This document shows, in pieces, positions 41,839 through 49,857 of a stretch of 64,000 bases of DNA. The stretch is from Streptomyces sp. NBC_00704. Lineage in GTDB: Bacteria > Actinomycetota > Actinomycetes > Streptomycetales > Streptomycetaceae. Both the position numbers and the translations under genes were made by a program. The notes under the pieces are model-generated. The model saw nothing but the letters and a program-made list of their open reading frames with translations. It was not told where the DNA came from and did not search any database. The stretch lies in the NCBI RefSeq assembly GCF_036226605.1, contig NZ_CP109000.1:5762501-5826500 (forward strand). Direction: 5' to 3'. Position 1 is the first letter of the stretch. Each line of letters opens with the position of its first letter.

Positions 41839-43218
41839 ATGAAGGCCGTGCTCTCGGCCCGCCGGGCCCGAGCCCTCACCGGCGCGCTGTTCGCGCTGGT
41901 GCTCGCCGCCCTCACGGTGTGGACCGTGTGGGGGGCGGGCGCCCCGCGGGCCGCCGCCGCCACGGGCGTCTCGACGATCGCCGACTCCCTGCGCCGCGAT
42001 CCGGTCTACGTCGACCCCGAGGCGGCCGGGCAGCTGTCCCCGGCGCAGGAGCGCGCCCTGGAGCGGCGGATCGAGGACGCCGACAAACCGCTGTTCATCG
42101 CGGTCCTCCCGGCCGGCTATCCCACGGCCGGACTCTTCAGCGACCTGCGCACCGCGACCGGCGTGACCGGTCTGTACGCGATCCGCCTGGGCGACCGCTT
42201 CGACGCCCGCGCCGACTCCTCGGTCCTGCCGCGGACGGCCGTGCGCAACCTGGTGGGCAGCGTCGACGGCGAGGGGGACGCCGCGACCCAGCTGACCGAC
42301 TTCACCGACCGCGCCCTCACCCGCATGGGCGGTTCCGCCCCCGCGAGCTGGGGTTCCCCGGGCGGCGGCGGGGGGATCTCGTCCTCCGGGCTGATCGTCG
42401 CGGGCGCGGTCCTGGCGGCCGGCGGGGCGGGCGCGTACACCCTGGTGCGGCGGGGCCGCCGGCGCCGGGCCGAGGAGCAGCGGGCCGCGCTCGACCGGCT
42501 GCGGGTCGTCGTGGACGAGGACATCACCGCCTTCGGCGAGGAACTCGACCGCCTCGACTTCCATCCGGCCGAGGCGGGCGCCGACGACGCCATGCGCGCC
42601 GACTACGAGCGCGCCCTGGACGCCTACGAGCGGGCGAAGGCGGCCATGGCGGCGGCGGGCCAACCGCAGGACGTCCGGGCCGTCACGGAAGCGCTGGAGG
42701 ACGGCCGGTTCTCCCTGGCGTCGCTGGCGGCCCGCAGGGAGGGCAGGCCGCTGCCCGAGCGCCGTCCGCCCTGCTTCTTCGATCCCCGCCACGGCCCCTC
42801 GGTCGCCGACGCCACCTGGACGCCGCCGGGCGGGGCCACCCGCGAGGTCCCGGTCTGCGCGGCGGACGCGACCCGGCTGGCCGACGGCCGGGACCCCGTG
42901 ATCCGCGAGGTCGACAGCGACTACGGTCGGCGCCCGTACTGGGAGGCCGGTCCGGCCTACGGCCCCTGGGCGGGCGGCTACTTCGGCGGCGGCATCCTGC
43001 CCGGCCTCCTCGTCGGCACGATGCTCGGCTCGATGATGGCCACCCCCTCGTACGCGGCCGGCTACGGCGACGGTTACGGGGACTTCGGCGGCGGCTACGA
43101 CGGCGGCGACGTCTCCGGCGCGGACTTCGACCCCGGCGACTTCGGGGGCGGCTTCGGCGGCGGGGGCGGCGGGGACTTCGGCGGCGGGGGCGGCGGCGAC
43201 TTCGGCGGAGGGTTCTGA
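41839..43218 (+). CDS. secreted/membrane-anchored protein with TPM-like region and Gly-rich tail
   Basis: 459-aa exported protein. N-terminal signal with hydrophobic residues 13-33 and an AAAA cleavage region near 38-42, an extracytoplasmic domain (about 45-165) resembling the TPM fold, a TM segment at about 182-203, a helical cytoplasmic domain, and a Cys pair (RPPCFFDPRHG and VPVCAAD). It ends in a Tyr/Asp/Gly tail closing with two copies of GGGGGGDF. TPM-type proteins often end in such Gly-rich tails; function unknown. ATG 41839 has no good ribosome-binding site; TAGCGT (41827-41832) ends 6 nt upstream. 54 bp after cimA. Confidence 0.75.
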   Translation: MKAVLSARRARALTGALFALVLAALTVWTVWGAGAPRAAAATGVSTIADSLRRDPVYVDPEAAGQLSPAQERALERRIEDADKPLFIAVLPAGYPTAGLFSDLRTATGVTGLYAIRLGDRFDARADSSVLPRTAVRNLVGSVDGEGDAATQLTDFTDRALTRMGGSAPASWGSPGGGGGISSSGLIVAGAVLAAGGAGAYTLVRRGRRRRAEEQRAALDRLRVVVDEDITAFGEELDRLDFHPAEAGADDAMRADYERALDAYERAKAAMAAAGQPQDVRAVTEALEDGRFSLASLAARREGRPLPERRPPCFFDPRHGPSVADATWTPPGGATREVPVCAADATRLADGRDPVIREVDSDYGRRPYWEAGPAYGPWAGGYFGGGILPGLLVGTMLGSMMATPSYAAGYGDGYGDFGGGYDGGDVSGADFDPGDFGGGFGGGGGGDFGGGGGGDFGGGF

Positions 43219-43244
43219 CCGGGCGGCCCGCACCCGCAGCCCAC

Positions 43245-43300
43245 CCCGTACCCGCGGCGCGGGTACGGGCCCGGCGCCGCTGAGTGCGGTGGCGCCGGGC
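43245..43300. terminator. double hairpin between convergent genes
   Basis: Stem 1: CCCGTACCCGC (43245-43255) with 43259-43269, 3-nt loop. Stem 2: GCCCGGCGCC (43269-43278) with 43291-43300, 12-nt loop. They share base 43269 and sit between the Gly-rich protein gene and the convergent trypsin gene. Confidence 0.72.
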
Positions 43301-43419
43301 CCGTGGACCCCGTGGGGGGCTGCCGGGGGTGTGCCGGGGGCCGGCGGAAGCGCTGCCGACGCTCTGCCGGGGAAGCGCCCGGCCGGGGGACGTCGCGGCC
43401 GGGCGCGCCGGGGTGCGGG

Positions 43420-44205
43420 TCAGAGCGAGGCGGCCGCCGAGGCGATCGCGGAGGCGAAGGTGGACACCTCGGTGTAGACGCCGGGGGCGTTGGCCCGGGC
43501 GCAGCCGATGCCCCAGCTCACGATGCCGACCTGGATCCAGGCGCCGGCGTCGTCGCGGCGGAACATCGGGCCGCCCGAGTCGCCCTGGCAGGTGTCGGTG
43601 CCGCCGGCCGCGTACCCGGCGCAGATCTCGTCGCTCGCCACGAGTCCGCCGTATCCCCGGTAGGAACGGCAGGTCGCGTCGCTCACGAAGGGCACGGAGG
43701 CCTTGAGGAGATAGCGCTGCTGGGCGCCCCCCTCGGACGCGGATCCCCACCCGGCGACGGTGAAGGTGCCGGTGTTGTACTGCGGGGTGGTGGCGGTCTT
43801 CAGGGTGGCCTGGGTGGTGATCGGCGAGGCGAGCTTGATGAGCGCCCAGTCCTTGCCGTTGCCGTTGTAACCGGGGGCGCGGTAGACGTAGGCGGACCTG
43901 ACCTGGACCCGGCCGCCGGTGGACTGCAGGTCCACGACGCCGGCGGTGGCGGTGATGCCGGTGTCGGCGCCGGTCCGGCCGACGCAGTGGGCGGCGGTGA
44001 GCACGATCTGCTGCGTGTAGAGCGCCCCGCCGCAGCCCATGGAGAGCCGGACCATGAACGGGAACTCGCCCTGTGCGGCGCGGGTCCCGCCGACGACGGG
44101 CGCGGGGGCCGCCTGCGCGGCCGGGACGGGCTGGAGGCCGGCGATCGCCAGCGCGGCCGCGCCGACGACGGCGCATCTTCTGAGTGCGGTGAGGAGCTTC
44201 TTCAA
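43420..44205 (-). CDS. sprT: secreted trypsin (S. griseus trypsin-like serine protease)
   Basis: 261-aa prepro-enzyme. Signal peptide 1 to about 32 (MKKLLTALRR, hydrophobic core, AQA), short pro-peptide APAP, mature N terminus VVGGTRAAQGEF at Val37. Catalytic His in LTAAHC, Asp in KDWALIKLA, Ser in CQGDSGGP; the Asp two residues before CQGDSGG sets trypsin (Arg/Lys) specificity. Six Cys fit the bacterial trypsin pattern. The close resemblance to S. griseus trypsin is from memory. The start codon is TTG at 44205 with GGAGGG 7 nt upstream. A near-consensus AdpA site lies upstream at 44312-44321. Confidence 0.93.
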   Translation of the reverse strand: MKKLLTALRRCAVVGAAALAIAGLQPVPAAQAAPAPVVGGTRAAQGEFPFMVRLSMGCGGALYTQQIVLTAAHCVGRTGADTGITATAGVVDLQSTGGRVQVRSAYVYRAPGYNGNGKDWALIKLASPITTQATLKTATTPQYNTGTFTVAGWGSASEGGAQQRYLLKASVPFVSDATCRSYRGYGGLVASDEICAGYAAGGTDTCQGDSGGPMFRRDDAGAWIQVGIVSWGIGCARANAPGVYTEVSTFASAIASAAASL

Positions 44206-44287
44206 GGTGCTGCCCTCCGTGGGGGGTCGCCCTGCGCTGACGTGCGCATGTCAATGCATGCGACACGCGTAAAGAATCGCTCTTCCT

Positions 44288-44321
44288 CCTGACATGGTCA
44301 GGTCAAAACCATGGCTGGATT
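44288..44321 (-). promoter_or_regulatory. inverted repeat and AdpA-like site upstream of the trypsin gene
   Basis: CCTGAC-ATG-GTCAGG (44288-44302) is a perfect 6-bp inverted repeat. TGGCTGGATT (44312-44321) matches the published AdpA consensus TGGCSNGWWY at 9 of 10 positions. AdpA activates the S. griseus trypsin gene, so control by AdpA is plausible here. Confidence 0.4.
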
Positions 44322-44374
44322 ATGCGAACCGTGCCGCCCCGCGCACAAGAGGCGATCCGGCCACCGGACGGCGA

Positions 44375-44401
44375 TGTCGAGAACCCGCGTCCGGCTCCGT
44401 C
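44375..44401 (+). promoter_or_regulatory. predicted ECF42-type promoter of the DGPF-sigma operon
   Basis: TGTCGA (44375-44380), 17-nt spacer, CGTC (44398-44401), then a ~45-nt leader to the ATG at 44455. The motif TGTCGA/CG(A/T)C is that reported for ECF42 sigma factors, one of which is encoded in this same operon, so autoregulation is expected. Confidence 0.65.
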
Positions 44402-44454
44402 CCCGGTGCGAACGCGGCCACAATGGGCCGCACACCGCACGGAGGAGAACCGCC

Positions 44455-44862
44455 ATGGCCAAGTACCTGCTGCTCAAGCACTACCGAGGCGCCCCGGCCC
44501 CGGTGAACGACGTCCCCATGGAGCACTGGACCCCGCAGGAGATCTCGGCCCACGTCCGGTACATGAACGACTTCGCCGACCGCCTGCGGGACACCGGCGA
44601 ATTCGTCGACGGCCAGGCGCTCGCCCCCGAGGGCACGTTCGTGCGCTACGACGGCGAGGGCCGCCCGCCGGTCACCGACGGTCCCTTCGCCGAGACCAAG
44701 GACCTCATCGCCGGGTGGACGATCATCGACGTCGACAGCTACGAACGGGCCCTGGAGGTCGCGGGCGAACTGTCGGCCGCCCCCGGGGCCGGCGGCAGGC
44801 CGATCCACGAATGGCTCGAGGTGCGCCCGCTCATGGGCGAGCACTGCACCGTCACGGAGTGA
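44455..44862 (+). CDS. YCII-related (DGPF domain) protein
   Basis: 135-aa protein starting MAKYLLLKHYRG and containing the family hallmark DGPFAETKD at about residues 74-82, then a ferredoxin-like alpha/beta fold ending with WLEVRPLM. DGPF proteins are encoded next to ECF42 sigma factors in many actinomycetes; their biochemical role is not settled. GGAGGAG at 44441-44447 precedes the ATG at 44455. Its TGA overlaps the GTG of the sigma-factor gene (44859-44862), so translation is coupled. Confidence 0.9.
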   Translation: MAKYLLLKHYRGAPAPVNDVPMEHWTPQEISAHVRYMNDFADRLRDTGEFVDGQALAPEGTFVRYDGEGRPPVTDGPFAETKDLIAGWTIIDVDSYERALEVAGELSAAPGAGGRPIHEWLEVRPLMGEHCTVTE

Positions 44863-46016
44863 CCGCCACGATGGACGAGGCACTGCTGCGCGGCCTCATG
44901 CCGAACGTGCTCACCGTCCTCGTCCGCCGCGGAGCCGACTTCGCGGCCGCCGAGGACGCCGTCCAGGACGCGCTCCTGGAGGCGCTGCGCGTCTGGCCGG
45001 ACGACCCTCCGCGCGATCCCAAGGGCTGGCTGATCACCGTGGCCTGGCGCCGGTTCCTCGACGCGAGACGGGCGGACACCGCCCGCCGCCGGCGCGAGGA
45101 CCGCGTCGACGAGGAGCCGGCCCCCGGCCCCCCGCCCACGGCCGACGACACGCTCCGGCTGTACTTCCTGTGCGCCCACCCGTCGCTGACGCCGTCGTCC
45201 GCCGTCGCGCTCACCCTGCGCGCCGTCGGCGGGCTCACCACCCGCCAGATCGCCCGCGCCTACCTGGTGCCCGCGGCCACCATGGCGCAGCGCATCAGCC
45301 GGGCCAAGCGCACCGTCTCCGACGTCCGGTTCGACCGTCCCGGCGACGTCGCCACCGTGCTGCGCGTGCTGTACCTGGTGTTCAACGAGGGCTACTCCGG
45401 CGACGTCGACCTCGCCGCCGAGGCCATCCGGCTCACCCGGCAGCTCGCGGCCGCCGTCGACCATCCCGAGGCGGCGGGCCTGCTCGCCCTCATGCTGCTC
45501 CACCACGCCCGGCGCGCCGCCCGGACCGCCTCCGACGGCAGCCTGGTGCCGCTCGCCGAGCAGGACCGCGGCCGGTGGGACACCGCGGCGATCGCGGAGG
45601 GCGTGGCCGTCCTCCAGGGGGCGCTCGCCCGCGACCGGCTGGGCGAGTTCCAGGCCCAGGCCGCCGTCGCCGCCCTGCACGCCGACGCGCCCACCGCCGA
45701 GGAGACCGACTGGGTGCAGATCGTCGAGTGGTACGACGAACTCGTGGCCCTGACCGGCAACCCGGTCGCCCGGCTGAACCGCGCGGTCGCCGTCGGCGAG
45801 GCCGACGGACCGCGCGCCGGTCTCGCGGCGCTCGCCGCGCTGGACGCGTCGCTGCCCCGTCACACCGCGGTCGCGGCGTACCTCCACGAGCGCGACGGCG
45901 ACCCGGCGAGGGCGGCGCGCCTGTACGCCGAGGCGGCCCACCAGGCGTCCGACCTCGCCGAACGCGACCACCTGACGCGCCAGGCCGCCCGGCTCAACGC
46001 CCGCCTGCGGAGCTGA
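44859..46016 (+). CDS. ECF42-type RNA polymerase sigma factor with C-terminal TPR-like domain
   Basis: 385-aa sigma factor. Region 2 (FAAAEDAVQDALLEALRVWP, PKGWLITVAWRRFLDARR) is followed by region 4 (GLTTRQIARAYLVPAATMAQRISRAKRTV). Then comes a ~200-residue helical extension (FNEGYSGDVDLAAEAIRL through NPVARLNRAVAVGEADG, to the end) typical of the ECF42 group. No anti-sigma gene is present; regulation in this group is thought to act through the C-terminal extension. GTG 44859 overlaps the preceding stop; ATG 44871 is an alternative start. Confidence 0.9.
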   Translation: MTATMDEALLRGLMPNVLTVLVRRGADFAAAEDAVQDALLEALRVWPDDPPRDPKGWLITVAWRRFLDARRADTARRRREDRVDEEPAPGPPPTADDTLRLYFLCAHPSLTPSSAVALTLRAVGGLTTRQIARAYLVPAATMAQRISRAKRTVSDVRFDRPGDVATVLRVLYLVFNEGYSGDVDLAAEAIRLTRQLAAAVDHPEAAGLLALMLLHHARRAARTASDGSLVPLAEQDRGRWDTAAIAEGVAVLQGALARDRLGEFQAQAAVAALHADAPTAEETDWVQIVEWYDELVALTGNPVARLNRAVAVGEADGPRAGLAALAALDASLPRHTAVAAYLHERDGDPARAARLYAEAAHQASDLAERDHLTRQAARLNARLRS

Positions 46017-46053
46017 CGCGGCGCGCCCGGCCCGCGGCCCGCCGGGCGGGCGG

Positions 46054-46692
46054 TCAGTCCTGGGCGGCGGCCTTGGCGAAGCCGATCAGCGCCTCGAAGT
46101 CGATCGCCCCCGGGTCGCCGTGGTCGTTCTCGGGCACGTGCATGTGGCCGCACACGCCCTTGAAGCCGTTCCAGCGCTCGAAGCCCATCCGCTGTCCGCC
46201 TCCGGTGCCCGCGGACTTCGGGTACGCGGGCCACAGCGTCGGCCCGCGCAGCGGCACGTCGTGGTGGATGTGCATCCAGGCCAGGTACTCGGCGAGGGCG
46301 CGCAGCGCCCACTCCGGGGCCTTGGGCCAGTAGACGTGGGCCTGGCCGTGGGTGTTCCACTTGGTGTGCAGCTTGGGGTCGCAGGTGCCGACGAGCTCCA
46401 CCTGGCAGACGTTGAGCGTGTTCGTCTCGACGCCCCCGCGCCGGTTGGCCAGCGCCCGCGAGGAGACGTCGATCTCGAAGTGCTGGTACCACTTGAGCCG
46501 TTTGGCGGCGAGGTCGGGCACGGCCGTCAGGTTGGGCGCGACCGACCCGCCCTGGTAGTCGGGCAGCGAGCGGCCCTCCGTGGTGTGCAGGACGACGACG
46601 TTGACCTCCATGCGGTCACCGCCGAAGTCGTCCTGGTACCAGTGCTCGCGGTCGGCGCCGGGGTAGTGCTGGGGTCCGGTCTTGATGCTCAT
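46054..46692 (-). CDS. N-acetylmuramoyl-L-alanine amidase-like (Amidase_2) protein
   Basis: 212-aa protein with an Amidase_2/PGRP-type core: VVVLHTTEGRSLPDY (zinc His), VCQVELVG, and the C-terminal His-Asp motif in GHMHVPENDHGDPGAIDF. Such enzymes cut the amide between muramic acid and the stem peptide. No signal peptide or wall-binding repeats are visible, so it may be cytoplasmic, phage-derived in origin, or exported by another route. ATG 46692 is preferred; an in-frame ATG at 46722 lies inside the hairpin arm and lacks a ribosome-binding site. Confidence 0.8.
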   Translation of the reverse strand: MSIKTGPQHYPGADREHWYQDDFGGDRMEVNVVVLHTTEGRSLPDYQGGSVAPNLTAVPDLAAKRLKWYQHFEIDVSSRALANRRGGVETNTLNVCQVELVGTCDPKLHTKWNTHGQAHVYWPKAPEWALRALAEYLAWMHIHHDVPLRGPTLWPAYPKSAGTGGGQRMGFERWNGFKGVCGHMHVPENDHGDPGAIDFEALIGFAKAAAQD

Positions 46693-46720
46693 GGTTCGCG
46701 ACTGTGACACAGGACACATC

Positions 46721-46753
46721 AAGGGGCCGGAAGCTCTTCGCTTCCGGCCCCTT
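46721..46753 (-). terminator. terminator downstream of the YceI gene
   Basis: Perfect 13-bp inverted repeat AAGGGGCCGGAAG (46721-46733) with 46741-46753, 7-nt loop. It lies 33 bp beyond the YceI stop in the minus direction and just upstream of the amidase gene. Confidence 0.82.
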
Positions 46754-46785
46754 TCTGCCGGTATTCGCCGTATTCGGCCACAGGC

Positions 46786-47406
46786 TTAGGCGTTCTTGAT
46801 CGCCGAGATGTCGAAGTTCAGCTTGATCTTGTCGGAGACCAGGACGCCGCCCGTCTCCAGCGCCGCGTTCCAGGTCAGCCCCCAGTCGGAGCGCAGGATC
46901 TCGGCCTTGCCCTCGAAGCCCACGCGCTCGTTGCCGAACGGGTCCTTGGCGGAGCCGTTGAACTCCAGGTCGATGGTGAGGGGCCTGGTCACGCCGAGGA
47001 TGCTCAGCTCGCCGGAGACGCGGTAGTCGTCGCCGCCCAGGGCCTCGGCGGAGGTGGAGCGGAACGTCATCGCCGGGAACTCGTCGGTGCGGAAGAAGTC
47101 CGCGCTCCGCAGGTGGCCGTCGCGGTCGGCGGACCCGGTGTCGATGCTGTCCATCTTGACGTCGATGGAGGCGGTCGAGCGGGACGGGTCGACGCCGTCC
47201 AGCAGCAGCGAGCCGCTGAAGTCGCCGAACTTGCCCTTGACGTTGGTGACCATGGCGTGGCGGGCGGTGAAGCCGATCGTCGAGTGCGCCGGGTCGATCG
47301 CGTACTCGCCGGTCAGGGCGGCGAGGCCGGGGTTCACGGTGGCGGTGTCGGCGGTGTCGGCGGCGGTGGTGGTCTCGTCGGTGTTCTTGCGGCCGAAGAT
47401 GCCCAT
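46786..47406 (-). CDS. YceI family protein
   Basis: 206-aa protein with the YceI lipocalin-like beta-barrel, which binds long isoprenoid or similar amphiphilic molecules. Signatures: GEYAIDPAHSTIGFTARHAMVTNVKGKF near residues 33-60, HLRSADFFRTDEFPAMTFRST, and LSILGVTRPLTIDLEF. An unusual hydrophilic Thr/Ala/Asp stretch (residues 5-27) precedes the domain; there is no signal peptide, as in other streptomycete members. The ATG at 47406 has AAGGAG upstream. Heptad repeats in the promoter suggest tight regulation. Confidence 0.9.
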   Translation of the reverse strand: MGIFGRKNTDETTTAADTADTATVNPGLAALTGEYAIDPAHSTIGFTARHAMVTNVKGKFGDFSGSLLLDGVDPSRSTASIDVKMDSIDTGSADRDGHLRSADFFRTDEFPAMTFRSTSAEALGGDDYRVSGELSILGVTRPLTIDLEFNGSAKDPFGNERVGFEGKAEILRSDWGLTWNAALETGGVLVSDKIKLNFDISAIKNA

Positions 47407-47796
47407 GACGTGCTCCTTGGGGACGGAGGAGGAGGTCGAAGATGTTTAACCTTCAACGAGCTGACATGGACGACTGTAGTCCCATTCAGTTCAACTTTCA
47501 ACTTAATCTGGCGGGGGATTCCGAGGGACTCCCGCAGGGCCCCGCGTCGCGTCCGGACGGCCCCGGCGACCGCCGTCCGGCGCTGCCGGTTCACCCCGGG
47601 GAGGGCAGGCGCGGGGCGAAATGTGAGCGGGGTCTCCGCCGCCGGGTTTGTGTGACACCTACAACCCCCGGGCCCTCTGAGCAGTCGGAACGGCTGCATG
47701 CCGACCCGGTTCTGTTCGGTCGTACCAGGAAAACGCTCCGAGGACTGTACGGAGTCGACGTCACTCTTTCCTTGGCGGGCTTCGTAAGGTCACTAC
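47407..47796. promoter_or_regulatory. 390-bp divergent control region between YceI and accB
   Basis: Contains tandem heptads TTTAACC-TTCAACG (47445-47458) and TTCAACT-TTCAACT (47490-47503), 38 bp apart, in an AT-rich island near the YceI start, and a TAAGGT -10-like box (47785-47790) 6 nt before the accB ATG. The heptads look like an operator for YceI (MarR- or TetR-type regulators use such sites). No gene is supported in the remainder. Confidence 0.5.
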
Positions 47797-49392
47797 ATGA
47801 CCGTTTTGGAAGAGACGACCGGTGAGCCGACCACGGAGCCCACGGACGCGCGTGGTCGCGTGGCCGAGCTGCACGGGATCCGTGCGCAGGCGCTGGCCGG
47901 CCCGAGCGAGAAGGCGACCCAGGCGCAGCACGCCAAGGGCAAGCTGACCGCGCGGGAGCGGATCGAGCTGCTGGTGGACGCGGGGTCCTTCCAGGAGGTC
48001 GAGCAGCTGCGCCGGCACCGGGCGAGCGGGTTCGGGCTGGAGGCCAGGAAGCCGTACACCGACGGGGTCATCACCGGGTGGGGGACGGTCGAGGGGCGCA
48101 CGGTGTTCGTGTACGCCCATGACTTCCGCATCTTCGGCGGCGCGCTGGGCGAGGCGCATGCCACGAAGATCCACAAGATCATGGACATGGCCATCGCGGC
48201 GGGGGCGCCGCTGGTCTCGCTCAACGACGGTGCGGGCGCCCGGATCCAGGAGGGCGTGTCCGCGCTCGCCGGGTACGGCGGCATCTTCCAGCGCAACACC
48301 CGGGCGTCCGGGGTCATCCCGCAGATCTCGGTGATGCTGGGCCCGTGCGCGGGCGGCGCGGCCTACAGCCCGGCCCTGACCGACTTCGTCTTCATGGTCC
48401 GCGAGACCTCGCAGATGTTCATCACCGGCCCCGACGTGGTCAAGGCCGTCACCGGTGAGGAGATCACCCAGAACGGCCTGGGCGGCGCGGACGTCCACGC
48501 CGAGACCTCCGGCGTCTGCCACTTCGCCTACGACGACGAGGAGACCTGCATCGCGGAGGTGCGCTACCTCCTGTCGCTGCTGCCGCAGAACAACCGCGAG
48601 AACCCGCCGCGCGTCGACTCCTCCGACCCGGCCGAGCGGCGCGGTGACGTCCTGCTGGACCTGGTCCCGGCCGACGGCAACCGGCCCTACGACATGACCA
48701 AGGTCATCGAGGAGATCGTCGACGACGGCGAGTACCTGGAGGTCCACGAGCGCTGGGCGCGCAACATCATCTGCGCCCTCGCCCGCCTCGGCGGTCAGGT
48801 CGTCGGCATCGTCGCCAACCAGCCGCAGTCCCTCGCGGGCGTCCTGGACATCGAGGCCAGCGAGAAGGCCGCGCGTTTCGTGCAGATGTGCGACGCGTTC
48901 AACATCCCGATCGTCACCCTTCTGGACGTACCCGGCTTCCTCCCGGGCGTCGACCAGGAGCACGGTGGAATCATCCGCCACGGCGCGAAGCTGCTGTACG
49001 CCTACTGCAACGCGACCGTGCCCCGGATCTCACTGATCCTGCGCAAGGCGTACGGAGGCGCCTACATCGTCATGGACAGCCAGTCCATCGGGGCCGACCT
49101 CACCTACGCGTGGCCGACGAACGAGATCGCCGTCATGGGCGCCGAGGGCGCCGCCAACGTCATCTTCCGCCGTCAGATCGCCGAGGCCGAGGACCCCGAG
49201 GCCATGCGGGCCCGCATGGTCAAGGAGTACAAGTCCGAGCTGATGCACCCCTACTACGCGGCCGAGCGCGGCCTGGTCGACGACGTCATCGACCCCGCCG
49301 AGACCCGCGAGGTCCTCATCAGGTCCCTGGTCATGCTCCAGTCCAAGCACGCGGACCTGCCCTCGCGCAAGCACGGCAACCCCCCGCAGTAG
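47797..49392 (+). CDS. accB: acyl-CoA carboxylase beta (carboxyltransferase) subunit
   Basis: 531-aa carboxyltransferase that moves CO2 from biotin to acetyl- or propionyl-CoA, giving malonyl- or methylmalonyl-CoA for fatty acids and polyketides. Crotonase-like fold in two halves: GKLTARERIELLVDAGSFQEVEQ, the oxyanion stretch GPCAGGAAYSPALTDF in the N-terminal half, and LLDVPGFLPGVDQEHGGIIRHGAKLLYAY and RKAYGGAYIVM in the C-terminal half. The biotin carboxylase partner (AccA) must be encoded elsewhere. TAAGGT ends 6 nt before the ATG at 47797, suggesting a leaderless transcript. accE follows after 57 bp. Confidence 0.95.
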   Translation: MTVLEETTGEPTTEPTDARGRVAELHGIRAQALAGPSEKATQAQHAKGKLTARERIELLVDAGSFQEVEQLRRHRASGFGLEARKPYTDGVITGWGTVEGRTVFVYAHDFRIFGGALGEAHATKIHKIMDMAIAAGAPLVSLNDGAGARIQEGVSALAGYGGIFQRNTRASGVIPQISVMLGPCAGGAAYSPALTDFVFMVRETSQMFITGPDVVKAVTGEEITQNGLGGADVHAETSGVCHFAYDDEETCIAEVRYLLSLLPQNNRENPPRVDSSDPAERRGDVLLDLVPADGNRPYDMTKVIEEIVDDGEYLEVHERWARNIICALARLGGQVVGIVANQPQSLAGVLDIEASEKAARFVQMCDAFNIPIVTLLDVPGFLPGVDQEHGGIIRHGAKLLYAYCNATVPRISLILRKAYGGAYIVMDSQSIGADLTYAWPTNEIAVMGAEGAANVIFRRQIAEAEDPEAMRARMVKEYKSELMHPYYAAERGLVDDVIDPAETREVLIRSLVMLQSKHADLPSRKHGNPPQ

Positions 49393-49449
49393 CCCGCCGG
49401 CAACCCGGCGGACCCCCTGCGGAAACCTCATCAACGGAGACTGACACCC

Positions 49450-49641
49450 ATGAACGCTCCCGACATCCGCGTCGAGAAGGGCCATGCCGAGCCCGAGGAA
49501 GTCGCCGCCATCACGGCGATCCTCCTGGCCCGCGCGGCCGCCCGTCCCTCCGAGCCCACCGCGCACCGCATCCGGCCCAGGGCCGGCTGGCGCCGCCTGG
49601 AGCGCGAGGGCGGCTTCCGCGCCCCGCACAGCTGGCGCTGA
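49450..49641 (+). CDS. accE: acyl-CoA carboxylase epsilon subunit
   Basis: 63-aa actinobacteria-specific epsilon subunit that stimulates the AccA-AccB complex. It begins MNAPDIRVEKGHAEPEEVAAITA, a helix common to the family, and ends with the Trp-rich segment GWRRLEREGGF and APHSWR. The ATG at 49450 lies 57 bp after accB, with GGAGACTGACACCC between. The operon ends at a 50-bp perfect palindrome. Confidence 0.92.
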   Translation: MNAPDIRVEKGHAEPEEVAAITAILLARAAARPSEPTAHRIRPRAGWRRLEREGGFRAPHSWR

Positions 49642-49652
49642 CCCCGCACCAC

Positions 49653-49702
49653 GCGACGACGAAGGGCCCCTCTCCCGCGGGAGAGGGGCCCTTCGTCGTC
49701 GC
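49653..49702. terminator. 50-bp perfect palindrome between accE and cvn2
   Basis: Every base from 49653 to 49702 pairs with its mirror position (centre 49677/49678; left arm begins GCGACGACGAAGGGCCCC). It begins 12 bp after accE and lies 155 bp before the convergent cvnD2 stop. A strong two-way terminator. Confidence 0.92.
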
Positions 49703-49857
49703 CTGGTGAGCACGCACGCCGGGGAGGCGTGCCCGGGCGGCGTGGAGAACCGGGGGGGGGCAGGCGCGGCGCACCGCGCACCGCCGGCCGCGAACGGACA
49801 CGGGCCGCCCCGGACGGCCTGCGCACGTCCCGGGCGGCCCGGTGGCCGCGTGCCCGA

